This document shows, piece after piece, positions 35,449 through 43,026 of a stretch of DNA of 47,509 nucleotides. Every line of letters begins with the position of its first letter. Position 1 is the stretch's first letter. The notes under the pieces were generated by a model. It searched no databases and was not told the DNA's origin. It was given only the letters and a program-made list of their open reading frames with translations. The stretch comes from a virus. The position numbers and the translations under genes are program-made. Location of the stretch: positions 1 to 47,509 of the IMG/VR virus record IMGVR_UViG_3300042387_002469. One strand, written 5' to 3'.

Positions 35449-35683
35449 AAAAGGAATCATCATTAAATTTGATGGTGTAGTAGTAGACAAAAAAACAGTC
35501 ATTGACGCTAGTGAAGGATGGAGTCCAAATCACGAAGTGCTCTTTAAAAAACTACTCAAACAAGGAGGACAATTCAAAATCAACGGAGTATTAGTTGCAG
35601 TCACACCTGAAGAAAAAACATTCAATTCCAGAGGTGAAACAGATGGAGGCGCTCCAAAAGTAGACCCATTAGCTCGTTTTTAA
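35426..35683 (+). CDS. Small protein of unknown function
   Basis: An 85-aa protein starting at ATG 35426. The longer start at 35348 would overlap over 100 bp of the previous gene. Beta-rich (GIIIKFDGVVVDKKTVID) and ends PKVDPLARF. Confidence 0.6.
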   Translation: MISPQSIRKGIIIKFDGVVVDKKTVIDASEGWSPNHEVLFKKLLKQGGQFKINGVLVAVTPEEKTFNSRGETDGGAPKVDPLARF

Positions 35684-35685
35684 AA

Positions 35686-35715
35686 TTTGGCTTTTTAAAA
35701 GATCTTTCGTATATT
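35686..35715 (+). promoter_or_regulatory. Early-type phage promoter
   Basis: TTTG (35686-35689), 20 bp, then TATATT within TTTCGTATATT (35705-35715). Complete two-part form; first of the dense series. Confidence 0.8.
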
Positions 35716-35731
35716 CCTAGAAAATTAGGAA

Positions 35732-35941
35732 ATGAAAGCAATCTTAAATAAAAAGAATAAACCTAAACCTGAACCAACATTCATAGTTTTGAATGAATTG
35801 GCTCAGGTTTTCTGTGGCTTACAAGGAGGTTATCCTGCATTTAGTGATGACTTTGATTCAGCTAAACATTTAGAAAATGATGAACAAGTAAAAATGATTC
35901 AAAAAGGGACTTCTTTTAAACTTGAAAAAGAATTTATTTAA
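35732..35941 (+). CDS. Small protein of unknown function
   Basis: A 69-aa protein with a Lys/Pro start (NKKNKPKPEPTF). The middle (FCGLQGGYPAFSDDFDSAK) may be a small folded core. Own promoter 17 bp upstream. Confidence 0.65.
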   Translation: MKAILNKKNKPKPEPTFIVLNELAQVFCGLQGGYPAFSDDFDSAKHLENDEQVKMIQKGTSFKLEKEFI

Positions 35942-35963
35942 GGACAAAGAGTTTTAAAAAAGA

Positions 35964-35974
35964 TTTCGTATATT
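35964..35974 (+). promoter_or_regulatory. Early-type phage promoter
   Basis: TTTCGTATATT, followed by TG and an A-rich leader. No clear -33 TTG. Confidence 0.7.
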
Positions 35975-35996
35975 TGAAGAAAATAAAGAAAAAGTT

Positions 35997-36209
35997 ATGA
36001 GAGAAGATTTTAAGTACCCATATAGAGTAATAACCCGTCAAGAAGAAATTGAGGGTAGTCAAGCAGTAGGATTTATTGTTGGGTTGATTTTATTTACTCC
36101 TATTATGTTAGTTCACAAAATTCTTAGTTTAATATTTCCTCCAATACTACTAGTTTTTGTTTACATTTTTTTGATTAGTTTTTGTTTTTTCTATTTCTTC
36201 GTTTTCTAA
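35997..36209 (+). CDS. Small two-span membrane protein
   Basis: A 70-aa protein with hydrophobic stretches at about 24-42 (VGFIVGLILFTPIMLV) and 45-70 (ILLVFVYIFLISFCFFYFFVF). Starts AAAGTTATG. Function unknown. Confidence 0.65.
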   Translation: MREDFKYPYRVITRQEEIEGSQAVGFIVGLILFTPIMLVHKILSLIFPPILLVFVYIFLISFCFFYFFVF

Positions 36210-36235
36210 TGAGGGAATAAGAGGTTAAAAGAGAA

Positions 36236-36246
36236 TTTCGTATATT
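36236..36246 (+). promoter_or_regulatory. Early-type phage promoter
   Basis: TTTCGTATATT followed by GATTG and TATAAAAAG, the full downstream extension. Confidence 0.8.
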
Positions 36247-36272
36247 GATTGTATAAAAAGAAAAGAAAAGTT

Positions 36273-37091
36273 ATGAATATTGTAAAAAGACAAACCACAG
36301 GAAAACGAGGACGCCCAGCAAAAGTAAAAAATTTGATGCCTGTTCCTTCAGTTATTGATTTTTCCTCAATCACTAAATTGAATAAATTAGACATTGACAA
36401 GCGAATGCTTGAAGCAATGCCAACAGGAGTACCTGCTCTAGATGAGTTGTTCTCACACGAACAAGGAGTACCTTGTGCAACAAATATTATGGCAATTGGT
36501 GACCCAGGTGTAGGTAAAACTACAGTAATGCTTGATGTTTTAGCATCTGTTCAAAACAAAGGACGTAAATGTCTATTCATTTCAGGTGAAATGGGTCGTA
36601 AACAAATGTTCAAATACACAGAGCGATTTAAACAATTTGGAATTGTAGATACATTGTTCACATCTGATTTTATGCAATACAATACAAAAGACGTTATTGA
36701 ACAAGCATTTGATATTGGCTATGATTTGATTTTGATTGACTCGATTGCTGAAATTATTGAAGGTGCTCGTGACGATAACGGATGGGATCGTAAAACAGCT
36801 GAATCATGGTTAGTTGAATCATGTGTTCGAAACAATAAAGGTGAGAACAAACAAAATAAATTTACATCATTCCTATTGATTCAACAAGTAACTAAATCAG
36901 GTGAGTTTGTAGGTTCAAACAAATTGAAACACATGACAGACGGAATGCTTGAAATGCGACGTGAGTCAGAACGTGATGGTGGAGGTTGCTTCATGATGTT
37001 CAACAAAAACAGAAACGGAAACGTAAATAAGAAATTGTCGTTTGCACTTTCAAATAATAAAATTGATTACGGAATTTTAGTAGATGCTTAA
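36273..37091 (+). CDS. RadA/RecA-like ATPase
   Basis: A 272-aa P-loop ATPase of the RecA superfamily, closest in pattern to RadA/Sms and KaiC-type proteins. The start is set at 36273, as 36249 falls in the promoter leader. The N-terminus has an AT-hook-like KRGRPAKVKN; LDELFSHEQG is followed by the P-loop GDPGVGKT and a RadA-like ISGEMGRKQM; Walker B is LILIDSI. A role in recombination or replication is likely (possibly the UvsX position). The C-terminus lacks the Lon-like domain of full RadA. Confidence 0.8.
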   Translation: MNIVKRQTTGKRGRPAKVKNLMPVPSVIDFSSITKLNKLDIDKRMLEAMPTGVPALDELFSHEQGVPCATNIMAIGDPGVGKTTVMLDVLASVQNKGRKCLFISGEMGRKQMFKYTERFKQFGIVDTLFTSDFMQYNTKDVIEQAFDIGYDLILIDSIAEIIEGARDDNGWDRKTAESWLVESCVRNNKGENKQNKFTSFLLIQQVTKSGEFVGSNKLKHMTDGMLEMRRESERDGGGCFMMFNKNRNGNVNKKLSFALSNNKIDYGILVDA

Positions 37092-37092
37092 T

Positions 37093-37103
37093 TTTCGTAT
37101 ATT
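37093..37103 (+). promoter_or_regulatory. Early-type phage promoter
   Basis: TTTCGTATATT then GAGTG and TATAAAAAG. Confidence 0.8.
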
Positions 37104-37124
37104 GAGTGTATAAAAAGAGAGAAA

Positions 37125-37373
37125 ATGGAAGAATTTGAAGATGAATTACCTGATGAAGCATATGAGTTACTAGCAAAAATACTCCCCATCCACCCAGCAA
37201 TCGCAAATAGTAATTTAAGTGGAAAAAACAAATGTTATTTGCAGTATGCTTTAGAGGAAGAATTTGATAACGACATTGAAAAACTATTAGAGGACATTCA
37301 AAACTTTGCTGTTGAATCAGAAGAATATGAAATAGCAGCAATGATTAGAGACGCATTAAATAAAGAAAAATAA
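37125..37373 (+). CDS. Small protein with UVR-like motif
   Basis: An 82-aa protein. The C-terminal helical pair (LEDIQNFAVESEEYEIAAMI then RDALNK) follows the UVR motif of UvrB/UvrC and Clp-linked adaptors, which mediates protein contacts. It is directly downstream of the RecA-like gene but under its own promoter. Confidence 0.6.
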   Translation: MEEFEDELPDEAYELLAKILPIHPAIANSNLSGKNKCYLQYALEEEFDNDIEKLLEDIQNFAVESEEYEIAAMIRDALNKEK

Positions 37374-37378
37374 AGGTT

Positions 37379-37720
37379 ATGGCTAAAAAAGAAAAACACA
37401 CAATTGAAGTAAAGTATTTGGATTTGAAAACACGTTTCAAAGCAGGTACCATAAGTATAGAAGAGGTAGATCAAATTACATGTGAACTAATTGCTGAATT
37501 AGCTGTATTAACAGTAAAAGGTTATACTGAAATCAACGGTACATCAATCGACTTGATGAAAGATAGAGTTTGGTGGATTGTAGAAAAAGCAGGACTACTT
37601 CCAGAATATAGAGACGATGAGGACTTCGTTGATGAGGAAATTGATGAAGAAGATGATTACTACAACGATGATGAGTTTGAGTATGCAATTGAAATAGACG
37701 ATAGTAAATTTTATAAGTAA
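37379..37720 (+). CDS. Protein with very acidic C-terminus
   Basis: A 113-aa protein: a helical first 75 residues and an end dominated by Asp/Glu (DEEIDEEDDYYNDDEF). Such tails can mimic DNA, as in anti-restriction or anti-nucleoid proteins, but no specific homology is seen. Overlaps the next start by one base. Confidence 0.65.
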   Translation: MAKKEKHTIEVKYLDLKTRFKAGTISIEEVDQITCELIAELAVLTVKGYTEINGTSIDLMKDRVWWIVEKAGLLPEYRDDEDFVDEEIDEEDDYYNDDEFEYAIEIDDSKFYK

Positions 37721-38070
37721 TGGTAAATGTAGGAAACCTATTAATAGGTATGTTTTTTGGATTTTTGGCTCAAGTGGCAACATTTTACCAATTACAAGGT
37801 CCACTTAAGTTTGAATGGTTCAAAAATCACTATTGGTTAACAGTATTAATGGGTATTCCTATTTCAATGTTATTCATGTATTCAGTGAAAAACATGGTTA
37901 TAGCATTTGATGGTCAAATGTGGCCGTCACGTTTAATTGGATTTTCAATTGGTGCAATTGTATTTAGTTGGTTGAGTTGGGCTATATTTAATGAGCCAAT
38001 AACAATGAAAACATTTATTTGTTTGATGTTAGCGCTTGCAATTCTATTAGTTCAACTTTTTGTAAAATAA
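37720..38070 (+). CDS. Four-span membrane protein, SMR/DMT-like layout
   Basis: A 116-aa protein with hydrophobic segments near 6-24, 39-58, 71-90 and 97-115, the layout of small multidrug-resistance-type proteins. The loop KFEWFKNHYWLTV and PSRLIGFSIG are notable. Transport is not shown. Confidence 0.68.
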   Translation: MVNVGNLLIGMFFGFLAQVATFYQLQGPLKFEWFKNHYWLTVLMGIPISMLFMYSVKNMVIAFDGQMWPSRLIGFSIGAIVFSWLSWAIFNEPITMKTFICLMLALAILLVQLFVK

Positions 38071-38072
38071 AA

Positions 38073-38102
38073 TTTGGAGAAGTAAAAAAGTTTTCGTATA
38101 TT
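38073..38102 (+). promoter_or_regulatory. Early-type phage promoter
   Basis: TTTG (38073-38076), 20 bp, then TATATT within TTTCGTATATT, then AAAG and TATAAA. All three elements are present. Confidence 0.85.
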
Positions 38103-38140
38103 AAAGTATAAACAAAGAAATAAATTAAAAAAAGAAAGTT

Positions 38141-38950
38141 ATGTTAGATTTAAGCCAAGACAGTTTTTTGACATTAGACGAAGTTAAGCAACGTGCTAAG
38201 TCAATTTTTACAGCAACAGCCGCTCCAACGGTTTCAGACAAATTTACTCACATTCCAACCAATCGAGTGATTGAAGATATGGAGCAACTAGGATGGGGTG
38301 TTGTTGATGCCAAAGAGGTAAAAGCCCGCAAAGAGGGAACAAAAGGATTCCAAAAACACTTAGTTGTATTCCGCAATCCAGATGTAGTAATTAATGGTGC
38401 TGATGGCGACACAGTATTTCCACAAATCCTATTAACAAATTCAAATGATGGTAAAAATGCATTTACGTTTACAGCAGGCCTATTCCGTATGGTATGTGAG
38501 AATGGTTTGGTTATTTCAACTGAGCAATTCAATGATGTAAAAATGCGTCACATGGGCTACACATTTGAGGAATTGCAAGCTCAAATTCGTGAAATGGTTG
38601 AGCAGTTGCCTTTGACAGTTGAGTCAATGAACAAAATGAAACAAATCCAATTGAACGAAGAGCAAGCTCAAGCGTTAGCTAAAAAAGCATTGACAACTCG
38701 TTTCACAGAAGAACAAGTTGAAAATATTCAAATCGATTTAGATCAATTACTTGAGCCAACACGTGATGAAGATAAAGGTACTGATTTATGGACTGTATTC
38801 AACGTGATTCAAGAAAAAATATTAAATGGTGATTTCAATTACATTTCAGGTGTTAAACAACGTAAAGCACGTAAAGTAAAAAACTTTAAACAAGACATGG
38901 AAATCAACCAAAAATTATTTGCAATGGCAGCTGAATTTGTAGCTGCCTAA
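38141..38950 (+). CDS. DUF932-type phage/plasmid protein
   Basis: A 269-aa protein whose core, FTFTAGLFRMVCENGLVIS near 108-126, and the later helical repeat with LAKKALTTRFTEEQ fit the DUF932 family of phage and plasmid proteins. No catalytic residues known. It is the longest gene in the early block; starts AAAGTTATG. Confidence 0.7.
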   Translation: MLDLSQDSFLTLDEVKQRAKSIFTATAAPTVSDKFTHIPTNRVIEDMEQLGWGVVDAKEVKARKEGTKGFQKHLVVFRNPDVVINGADGDTVFPQILLTNSNDGKNAFTFTAGLFRMVCENGLVISTEQFNDVKMRHMGYTFEELQAQIREMVEQLPLTVESMNKMKQIQLNEEQAQALAKKALTTRFTEEQVENIQIDLDQLLEPTRDEDKGTDLWTVFNVIQEKILNGDFNYISGVKQRKARKVKNFKQDMEINQKLFAMAAEFVAA

Positions 38951-38959
38951 GCAAAATAT

Positions 38960-39078
38960 AGTCAGGTGGCGGAATTGGTAGACGCTATGAGTAGAACACA
39001 GCCTAGTCCCGATTTGCGTTGGATATACAGGTTAATCAAAAAGTGTGTTCATAACAGGTTCGAATCCTGTCCTGACTA
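38960..39078 (+). tRNA. tRNA-Leu-like gene with enlarged central arm (119 nt)
   Basis: Acceptor AGTCAGG / CCTGACT, a textbook tRNA-Leu D-arm GGCGGAATTGGTAGACGC, and T-arm ACAGG / CCTGT around TTCGAAT are intact. The region between (38986-39053, 68 nt) is too long for an anticodon arm plus variable arm, and no normal 5+7 anticodon hairpin is seen. Instead TATGA (38986) can pair with TCATA (39049), ACACA with TGTGT, and GCCT with AGGT, forming one extended arm. An insertion, a tRNA remnant or a tRNA mimic are all possible. No group I intron core. Confidence 0.55.
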
Positions 39079-39108
39079 CGCTGCTTCATAACCAGTTTTC
39101 TTTTTTAC

Positions 39109-39140
39109 CCCGTCTCACAGCAATGTGGGACGGGTTTTTT
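39109..39140 (+). terminator. Rho-independent terminator
   Basis: Stem CCCGTCTCACA / TGTGGGACGGG (one G-T pair) with GCAA loop and six T, closing the tRNA-Leu-like unit. Confidence 0.93.
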
Positions 39141-39168
39141 AACAAAGGAATAGGTTTAGTAAAAGAAA

Positions 39169-39179
39169 TTTCGTATATT
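39169..39179 (+). promoter_or_regulatory. Early-type phage promoter
   Basis: TTTCGTATATT, 11 bp before the ATG at 39191. Confidence 0.78.
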
Positions 39180-39190
39180 GAAAATAAACA

Positions 39191-39463
39191 ATGAGAAAAC
39201 CACTACCAGTAATAGAAGCATTTGGACGAAACAAGATTACTCCACGTTATGACAATATGTGGGATATGAAGAAAATGGTTGGTCGCACATTGCGATGTAA
39301 TATGTTTCCAACGTTTCTAGGTAGATTGCTTTACACACACAATGAACGTTGTTATTTTGTTATGGTTGAAAACCCTGACTTTACAAAGTACAATCATTGT
39401 GCAGGTCAAGTAGAGTGGTTAAATGAATATACTGTAGCAACAATGGATTTTGAAGAAGAATAA
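39191..39463 (+). CDS. Small protein of unknown function
   Basis: A 90-aa protein (FGRNKITPRYDNMWDMKKMVG, then CYFVMVENPDFTKYNHC). Ends immediately before the next ATG. Confidence 0.68.
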   Translation: MRKPLPVIEAFGRNKITPRYDNMWDMKKMVGRTLRCNMFPTFLGRLLYTHNERCYFVMVENPDFTKYNHCAGQVEWLNEYTVATMDFEEE

Positions 39464-39775
39464 ATGGCAAAGAGATTAACACGAGAACAAAAACAAGAAC
39501 AAGCAGTAATTGACTTAGTTAATAAAATGTTTGAAATAGCAGGTCATCAAGTAACATATAATGATATTAAAGATCGTCAAGACGATTGGTTTCAAGAATG
39601 GACAATGACTGTTGAGCAAAATGAAGAATGGCAAGAATGGGGTAGAAAATACCTTATGAAATTATTCCGCATGTCCTCAAAGCGAGCTGAAATAGAAATG
39701 CAATGGGCATGTTTAGGTTGGGGATTGAAATTTTCCAATATAGAAGAATATATAGCAAATAAAATAAAGGAATAG
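39464..39775 (+). CDS. Small protein of unknown function
   Basis: A 103-aa, helical, Trp-rich protein (QEWTMTVEQNEEWQEWGRK, MQWACLGWGLKFSN). No gap after the previous gene. Confidence 0.7.
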   Translation: MAKRLTREQKQEQAVIDLVNKMFEIAGHQVTYNDIKDRQDDWFQEWTMTVEQNEEWQEWGRKYLMKLFRMSSKRAEIEMQWACLGWGLKFSNIEEYIANKIKE

Positions 39776-39790
39776 AGATCGTTAGATAGA

Positions 39791-39801
39791 TTTCGTATAT
39801 T
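39791..39801 (+). promoter_or_regulatory. Early-type phage promoter
   Basis: TTTCGTATATT, 17 bp before the phosphoesterase start. Confidence 0.78.
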
Positions 39802-39818
39802 CCAATAAATTAAAGAAA

Positions 39819-40313
39819 ATGAGTATAGTTCGATTTATAGCAGATTTACATTTATCACACGCCAATATGGCTAAGCGACGTGGTTTCTCAACTGTAGAGG
39901 AACACGATGAGCACATCATTGCTAAATGGAATAGTGTTGTAAATAAACGAGACGTTACTTATATTTTAGGTGATGTAACGATGGAAAAATCATCACCATA
40001 CCCATTACTTGATCGTTTAAATGGTATAAAACACATTGTATTAGGAAACCATGATCGCCGTCAAGACACTAAAAAACTATTTCAGTACGCTGAAAGTGTA
40101 GGTGGTATGATCAACTATAAAGGTGTTTTTCTTACTCACTGCCCAATTCACTCAGATGAACTTGAGTATGGTATCGTAAAAAACATTCACGGACACATTC
40201 ACGATAAAGTAGTGATGTTAAATGGTTGCCCTGATCCACGTTATTTTTGTGTTTCATGTGAGCAAGTAGATTATTTACCTAAATCACTTAAGGACTTAGG
40301 TATTGAAAGATAG
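39819..40313 (+). CDS. Metallophosphoesterase
   Basis: A 164-aa calcineurin-like phosphoesterase. Metal motifs are D-x-H-x-S-H (ADLHLSHANM), ILGDVTM (G-D), VLGNHDR and a final HIHDK, with LTHCP at about residue 108. Short relatives occur in many phages. The first part KRRGFSTVEEHDEHII is typical of that phage subgroup. Substrate unknown. Second member of the superfamily in this window. Confidence 0.87.
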   Translation: MSIVRFIADLHLSHANMAKRRGFSTVEEHDEHIIAKWNSVVNKRDVTYILGDVTMEKSSPYPLLDRLNGIKHIVLGNHDRRQDTKKLFQYAESVGGMINYKGVFLTHCPIHSDELEYGIVKNIHGHIHDKVVMLNGCPDPRYFCVSCEQVDYLPKSLKDLGIER

Positions 40314-40324
40314 ATTCGTATATT
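40314..40324 (+). promoter_or_regulatory. Early-type phage promoter
   Basis: ATTCGTATATT then AAAG and TATAAATA (an exact T4-late octamer at 40329-40336). Confidence 0.75.
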
Positions 40325-40342
40325 AAAGTATAAATAAAGGTT

Positions 40343-40627
40343 ATGAAAGAAAAAGCATTTGAAACAATAGTAGATAAAGAATATGGTAGGGATGGATTCC
40401 AAATGACATTTGCTAATGGTTGTACCATTAGTGTTATATTTGGAAAATATACTTACAGTGATAATGGAGAAACAACAGCTGAAGTTGCTGCTTGGCATTC
40501 AAATGGAAATTGGATGTACCATCAAGAAGGTGATTGGATTGAAATTCGAAACAGTTCAGATGTAATGCCTCGCAGAACAGCAGATGAAGTTGCAAAATTA
40601 ATTTACACATTAAGTCAATATAAGTAA
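40343..40627 (+). CDS. Small protein of unknown function
   Basis: A 94-aa beta-rich protein (FQMTFANGCTISVIFGKYTYS, EVAAWHSNGNWMYHQ). Starts AAGGTTATG. Confidence 0.7.
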   Translation: MKEKAFETIVDKEYGRDGFQMTFANGCTISVIFGKYTYSDNGETTAEVAAWHSNGNWMYHQEGDWIEIRNSSDVMPRRTADEVAKLIYTLSQYK

Positions 40628-40650
40628 AGGAATAAAAGATATAAAATAGA

Positions 40651-40661
40651 TTTCGTATATT
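40651..40661 (+). promoter_or_regulatory. Early-type phage promoter
   Basis: TTTCGTATATT then GAGGA and TATAAAAAAG. Confidence 0.8.
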
Positions 40662-40682
40662 GAGGATATAAAAAAGAAAGTT

Positions 40683-41414
40683 ATGGAAGGAAAACAATTA
40701 GATTTATTTGAAGGTATGTTGTTAACAGCCGATCAACAAGAAAAAGTTAATACATACATTGAAAATTGTAAGAAAAATTCAGAGTTTATTCAAAAACAGC
40801 ACATCAACATTGTAGGATTGTTGCTTATGAATGGTTTTTGTAAGGATGTTCATTTTGAAGAAAGTTGCAAAACAACTATTGAAACACGTACTGTAAGATT
40901 AGGTTATACCTATAACAAAACCGATTTTGAAACAGAAGTTACTGCTGAATATAGCCAATCAGATATTCGATTGCTAGGAAAAAGTTTTGATTCATATAAA
41001 GGTGAACTTAAATCATCCAAGTTCTATTTTGATGTTGAACGTGATAAAATTCGATGCGGTTCAATTACAGAGCAATATCGTTACGTTAAACCAAGAACAT
41101 TACTTGAAAAACTCAAACAACACAATGAAAATGCTGTGTATCGATTTGAAGAAGATCAAAAGCTAGTTAATTTAGAAAAAAATACAATCGAAAAATATTC
41201 AAAACTATATCCAAATGCTACAGTAATAGCTAAAGATGATTGGAGTAAATATAGTGGTTCATATCGAGTAATAGAAGTTAAGTTTAAATCAGATAGTTAT
41301 ATTCAGTTTAAGTTAGATGCTTACAACCTTAAAGAATATCTATACAAGAAATATGACGCTACATTTGAAAAACTTACAACAGAGGAATTGTTAGATAGAT
41401 TCTCAAAACAGTAA
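40683..41414 (+). CDS. Protein of unknown function
   Basis: A 243-aa protein, largest of the unknowns in this block. It begins EGKQLDLFEG, has a beta-rich centre (KTTIETRTVRLGYTYNKTDF) and a helical end with EKYSKLYPNATVIAKDDWSK. No family recognised. Followed by a terminator-promoter. Confidence 0.72.
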   Translation: MEGKQLDLFEGMLLTADQQEKVNTYIENCKKNSEFIQKQHINIVGLLLMNGFCKDVHFEESCKTTIETRTVRLGYTYNKTDFETEVTAEYSQSDIRLLGKSFDSYKGELKSSKFYFDVERDKIRCGSITEQYRYVKPRTLLEKLKQHNENAVYRFEEDQKLVNLEKNTIEKYSKLYPNATVIAKDDWSKYSGSYRVIEVKFKSDSYIQFKLDAYNLKEYLYKKYDATFEKLTTEELLDRFSKQ

Positions 41415-41420
41415 AAAAGG

Positions 41421-41451
41421 AAGCCCTCAATTAAGAGGGCTTTCGTATATT
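41421..41451 (+). promoter_or_regulatory. Fused terminator-promoter cassette
   Basis: Hairpin AAGCCCTC / GAGGGCTT with loop AATTAA, whose T-run is the first part of TTTCGTATATT (41441-41451). Termination and initiation signals share bases. Confidence 0.8.
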
Positions 41452-41470
41452 TCAAGTAAGAAAAAAGGTT

Positions 41471-41749
41471 ATGAAAGAAACATTAGTAGAAAAATTAGTT
41501 AAGCATTACAGAACAAGCGGTTGTGACAGATATGGCCAATTAAATACCATATCAGCAAGGCAAATAGCTAAAACTGATGAGGAAATGGAAGTATTGAATG
41601 AAATAGTAAAGATAAACTTGGTAGGTTATCAATACGGTACATATGAAGGTATATTTCCATGGGGTTCGTTTAAGGATAGTAATGTAGAACAGATGTGTAA
41701 GGAAGCATTTGCTCAAAACCCATCAAGAAATAATGGTAATCATTGGTAA
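41471..41749 (+). CDS. Small protein of unknown function
   Basis: A 92-aa protein (VEKLVKHYRTSGCDRYGQLN, GYQYGTYEGIFPWGSFKDSN). The next ORF follows 11 bp downstream in the AAAGGTTATG context. Confidence 0.65.
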   Translation: MKETLVEKLVKHYRTSGCDRYGQLNTISARQIAKTDEEMEVLNEIVKINLVGYQYGTYEGIFPWGSFKDSNVEQMCKEAFAQNPSRNNGNHW

Positions 41750-41760
41750 AAATAAAGGTT

Positions 41761-41898
41761 ATGAAAGTAGGAGATAAAGTACAATTCCAAATTGGAGAAG
41801 AAGTAATTCAAGATGTAATTACTTACATTGATAATAATGTCATTGAAGGTGAGAAGTTTGATTTAACTTATGTTAAACTTTCAGTAGTAGAAAAATAA
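41761..41898 (+). CDS. Small KOW/SH3-like protein
   Basis: A 45-aa ORF (MKVGDKVQFQIGEEVIQD...), with the V-G-D-K-V pattern of an SH3-like barrel start. Good start context AAAGGTTATG. Confidence 0.55.
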   Translation: MKVGDKVQFQIGEEVIQDVITYIDNNVIEGEKFDLTYVKLSVVEK

Positions 41899-41903
41899 GA
41901 GAT

Positions 41904-42422
41904 ATGGAATTTAAAAAAGGAGATATATTAGAATTCAAAGGAGTAAAAAACTACTCTGCTAAAAAAGGAGCAAAAGCTATTTGTGTCTATGTTGATAATT
42001 ATGTTTATGTAGATTGGATTCGAGATGGATTAGATAATGACCAAGATAACGGTGGTTATGAGAAAGAATGGTTTACAAAAGTAGGGGAAGTTTCTCCACA
42101 AGGAGAAAATCGTATATTTGAAGAAAATAAGAAGGATATGAAATTTGATTTTGAAAGAGGTAAACAACAATTAATAGAATGGATGGACAACGAGTTTGAT
42201 TGTACATACGGCTATTCACTCCAGTACATTAAAGAACTAAGCACTATAGAAGATGTTCAATATGAAGTAGAATCGTTTCGTCGATTTGAAGAGAGTTGGG
42301 TAGGTAAAACAGCAGCTGTTAATAGAGCTACTACAATGAGAGAAATATTTGAAGCATTGAAAGACACTGCTATTGAAGATGATGATAATTTTATTATTGA
42401 ACTTTTTACAACTGAGCAATGA
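41904..42422 (+). CDS. Two-part protein with internal promoter and start
   Basis: A 172-aa ORF. Residues 1-65 look like a KOW/SH3-type barrel (KKGDILEFKGVKNYSAKKGA, VYVDWIRDG), similar in opening to 41761. At residue 79 an in-frame ATG (42138) follows a promoter motif at 42108-42120 in coding sequence, and the remaining 94 residues (KFDFERGKQQLIEWMDNEFD) look like a separate helical protein. The ORF may be a fusion of two genes or express a shorter second product. Confidence 0.7.
   Translation: MEFKKGDILEFKGVKNYSAKKGAKAICVYVDNYVYVDWIRDGLDNDQDNGGYEKEWFTKVGEVSPQGENRIFEENKKDMKFDFERGKQQLIEWMDNEFDCTYGYSLQYIKELSTIEDVQYEVESFRRFEESWVGKTAAVNRATTMREIFEALKDTAIEDDDNFIIELFTTEQ
42108..42120 (+). promoter_or_regulatory. 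Internal promoter-like motif
   Basis: AATCGTATATTTG within the 41904 ORF, 17 bp upstream of an in-frame ATG at 42138. The leader AAGAAAATAAGAAGGAT is A-rich as in real leaders here. Confidence 0.5.
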
Positions 42423-42523
42423 GAAAATCAGCTAAACAACAAGTAGAGGAAATTGAATTCGCTAGATTTGAGATGTACATGACGCTATTTCTCTTAGATT
42501 TAGGAATAGAATTAGCAAACTAG
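42419..42523 (+). CDS. Tiny protein
   Basis: A 34-aa ORF (MRKSAKQQVEEIEFARFEMY...), ATGA overlap with the previous gene and 1 bp before the next promoter. Helical. Confidence 0.5.
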   Translation: MRKSAKQQVEEIEFARFEMYMTLFLLDLGIELAN

Positions 42524-42524
42524 C

Positions 42525-42535
42525 TTTCGTATATT
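42525..42535 (+). promoter_or_regulatory. Early-type phage promoter
   Basis: TTTCGTATATT then GAGTG and TATAAAAAAAG. Confidence 0.8.
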
Positions 42536-42556
42536 GAGTGTATAAAAAAAGAAATT

Positions 42557-42991
42557 ATGGCAACAAGAAGTAGAATAGCAATAGAAAATCAAGACGGATC
42601 AGTAACATCAATTTATTGTCACTGGGATGGACATATTAACTCAAATGGTGTTATTTTAAATGATAACTATAACACAACTGATAAAGTAAATGAATTGATT
42701 GCATTAGGTAGTTTATCATCATTGGATATAACAATAGATAGAACAGTAGCATATCATCGTGATAATGGAGAAGATTTAATACAAAGCAAATACAACAGAG
42801 TAGAGGCATTATTTGATATGGGTTTTAGTAGTGGAGTGGAATACATCTATTGCTTTACCAAAGATGGTATTTGGTTAGTGAATGAACTTGGATCTGTTAA
42901 TGTAGCAATTTTAAGTGAAGCAATTGAGGAAGAGGCTTTAATTAGACAGTTTGAAGAAGATGATTTTAATAAGAGGGACGCAGGTTTCTAA
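42557..42991 (+). CDS. Conserved phage protein (MATRSRIAIEN family)
   Basis: A 144-aa protein beginning ATRSRIAIENQDGSVTSIYC followed by HWDGHINSNGVIL, a start I recognise from many unrelated phages. Acidic helical end. Biochemical role unknown. Confidence 0.75.
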   Translation: MATRSRIAIENQDGSVTSIYCHWDGHINSNGVILNDNYNTTDKVNELIALGSLSSLDITIDRTVAYHRDNGEDLIQSKYNRVEALFDMGFSSGVEYIYCFTKDGIWLVNELGSVNVAILSEAIEEEALIRQFEEDDFNKRDAGF

Positions 42992-42997
42992 AGTAAA

Positions 42998-43008
42998 TTT
43001 CGTATATT
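42998..43008 (+). promoter_or_regulatory. Early-type phage promoter
   Basis: TTTCGTATATT then TTATTC and AAATAAAAAG. Confidence 0.75.
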
Positions 43009-43026
43009 TTATTCAAATAAAAAGAC

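Noticed and set aside
36249-36272. Earlier start for the RadA-like ATPase
   Set aside because: It falls within the leader right after the promoter; ATG 36273 has the GTTATG context.
38960-39078. Group I intron in tRNA-Leu, or a tmRNA
   Set aside because: The insert is too short for an intron core and has no P/Q/R/S elements; a D-stem is present and no tag-coding frame was found.
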